This document shows positions 30,320 to 31,305 of a DNA stretch of 31,305 bases, piece by piece. The notes under the pieces are model-generated. The model searched no databases, had not been told where the DNA came from, and worked only from the letters and a program-made list of their open reading frames with translations. Made by a program: the position numbers and the translations under genes. Origin of the DNA: a virus; the IMG/VR virus record IMGVR_UViG_3300021962_000412, positions 1-31,305 of that record; one strand, given 5' to 3'. Positions within the stretch are counted from its first letter, which is position 1. Each line of letters opens with the position of its first letter.

Positions 30320-31279
30320 TTATGCTCCAGTCCAAACACCGATCTGATTCAAGAATGGTACCTGTACACCTGCTCTGAACTTAGAACGTACATAGATCAC
30401 ATCATCATCCTGAGAATACCATAGATCATAGTTATCAAAGTCAGAAGAAAGATCTGTTCCAAATACGAAGTGAGATGCTTTTCCTGTGTAGATCAAATCA
30501 GTTGTATTCAATCCTGCAACCTTTACTACTCTCATATCAGTTCCTGGTACGATCACTTCATCCATAGTAGCGATCTGTGCAGGAGAATAGTGGAAGAAAT
30601 TCAAGTCAACAAGATTCTTCATCAAGTAGTTGAAGTTCTCACGACCAGTGAAGCATACGAAATCTCCAGCTTCAGCAACATTCTCAGGAGTTGTAGTGAA
30701 AGCCTCATAGAATACATCATATGCATTCGTTGAATCGATAGCTGCAACAGCAGAAGCATTCAAATCAACACATCCCGCAGCAACTGTCAAGATAGTTGAG
30801 AATCCATCCATCCACTGAAGGTTGTTTGTACCTGTTGCTTTATTTCCTCTCCAGATCAACTTATCTAATTCAAGAGCATGAAGGCTCAATAGATAGTTAG
30901 TGATCTGAGCTTCAAAAGGAAGTGACTTATCCTCAGCAGATGCTCCTGGTCTAAGAGCTAACTGAGTCCAGAATCCTGCAAGATCCTTCTGACAGAATGA
31001 CTTCATATATCCAAGAGTCTCAACAGCAATAGCACGATCAGTGAAAACTGTATCTCCTGATGGAGTCATCGCACAATCACCAGCTTGATAAACGATAGAA
31101 TCATCCATCAACTTGATCTCTTGAGATCCTTTGATCCCTTCTTGAATTGTGATATATCCTAAGGTCTTAGCCTCAGTAACTGATCTTGTGATAAGATCTT
31201 CTCTTTGCTCGTCAACATACGCTGCCAATCCTGATACATCGTAGTCGAACTTTGTCTGAATGTACTTTTTTAGTGACAT
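30320..31279 (-). CDS. Major capsid protein (HK97-fold)
   Basis: 319 residues. N-terminal helix MSLKKYIQTKFDYDVSGLAA, then QREDLITRSVTEAKTL. The body contains FTDRAIAVETLGYMKSF, FEAQITNYLLSLHALELDK (spine-like helix) and TGRENFNYLMKNLVDL, and ends in LSSDFDNYDLWYSQDD and KFRAGVQVPFLNQIGVW. Order, length and the preceding protease-scaffold pair fit HK97-fold capsids of Bacteroidetes siphoviruses. The gene spans the contig junction: its 5' part is also at positions 1-101. A leader AAAACAAAGTAAA precedes the ATG. Confidence 0.9.
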   Translation of the reverse strand: MSLKKYIQTKFDYDVSGLAAYVDEQREDLITRSVTEAKTLGYITIQEGIKGSQEIKLMDDSIVYQAGDCAMTPSGDTVFTDRAIAVETLGYMKSFCQKDLAGFWTQLALRPGASAEDKSLPFEAQITNYLLSLHALELDKLIWRGNKATGTNNLQWMDGFSTILTVAAGCVDLNASAVAAIDSTNAYDVFYEAFTTTPENVAEAGDFVCFTGRENFNYLMKNLVDLNFFHYSPAQIATMDEVIVPGTDMRVVKVAGLNTTDLIYTGKASHFVFGTDLSSDFDNYDLWYSQDDDVIYVRSKFRAGVQVPFLNQIGVWTGA

Positions 31280-31305
31280 TTTACTTTGTTTTTTTTAGTT
31301 GTTTT
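31179..31305. repeat. Terminal direct repeat, right copy
   Basis: This is the right-hand copy of the 127-base exact repeat that opens the window. It contains the 5' part of the capsid gene and the spacer to the scaffold gene. It should be collapsed with the left copy when the genome is circularised. Confidence 0.95.

Noticed and set aside
1-31305. CRISPR arrays, tRNA genes, insertion sequences and lysogeny genes
   Set aside because: I saw no regularly spaced repeats of CRISPR size, no tRNA-like cloverleaf, no transposase, integrase or CI-type repressor.

Overview
The window is a complete, circularly permuted tailed-phage genome of a Bacteroidetes host. Bases 1-127 are repeated exactly at 31179-31305, so the unique circle is 31178 bp. 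The ends cut inside the major capsid protein gene. Evidence for the host group is the protein style (DUF1566-type lectin domain, VirE-N/BT4734-type primase, GH108 muramidase, XkdF-type protease with a C-terminal extension), the lack of Shine-Dalgarno sequences before most starts, low GC, and promoter elements resembling the Bacteroidetes -7 box TAnnTTTG. A long tape measure protein and split/fused tail chaperone indicate a siphovirus. I see no integrase, excisionase or CI-like repressor, so a virulent lifestyle is likely but not proven.

Nearly all genes are on the minus strand, so transcription runs from high to low coordinates around the circle. Early block (about 22.1 to 15.1 kb): small accessory proteins including a 28-residue membrane microprotein and a DnaJ-type zinc-finger protein, a DnaA domain IV-like protein, a winged-helix regulator, an iteron-bearing intergenic region (candidate origin), a primase-SF3 helicase fusion, two tandem paralogous small proteins, a VRR-NUC nuclease, an ERF single-strand annealing protein, a PD-(D/E)XK exonuclease, a probable ssDNA-binding protein and a small HTH protein. 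A beta-class DNA methyltransferase (14.0-15.0 kb) follows; its sequence is strikingly different from the rest (no GATC words, repeat-like flanks) and looks recently acquired. A sigma-like regulator then leads into the late block.

The late block (13.5 kb down to 1, across the junction, then 31.3 down to 22.3 kb) has this order: small membrane protein, SAP/HeH-like protein, TerS, TerL, tail chaperone with -1 frameshift, neck protein, tail and fibre proteins, tape measure, protease, scaffold, capsid, probable tail tube, connectors, portal, adaptor, tail terminator fused to a lectin-like domain, a second fibre-like gene, holin, candidate unimolecular spanin, muramidase, metallophosphoesterase, terminator. 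One gene only, a Stealth-like glycosyltransferase at 1685-2323, is on the plus strand, inserted between the tail and capsid modules.

The most novel signal is a 21-bp element, GTGAACA-N5-ACATA plus an AT-rich tail, in five places, each just upstream of a late gene start (TerS, neck protein, protease, scaffold, holin). It falls in different reading-frame contexts, so it is not explained by coding. It is a good candidate for a phage-specific late promoter or operator, possibly read with the help of the phage sigma-like protein. Strong hairpin-plus-T terminators follow the capsid gene, the putative tail tube gene and the end of the late operon.
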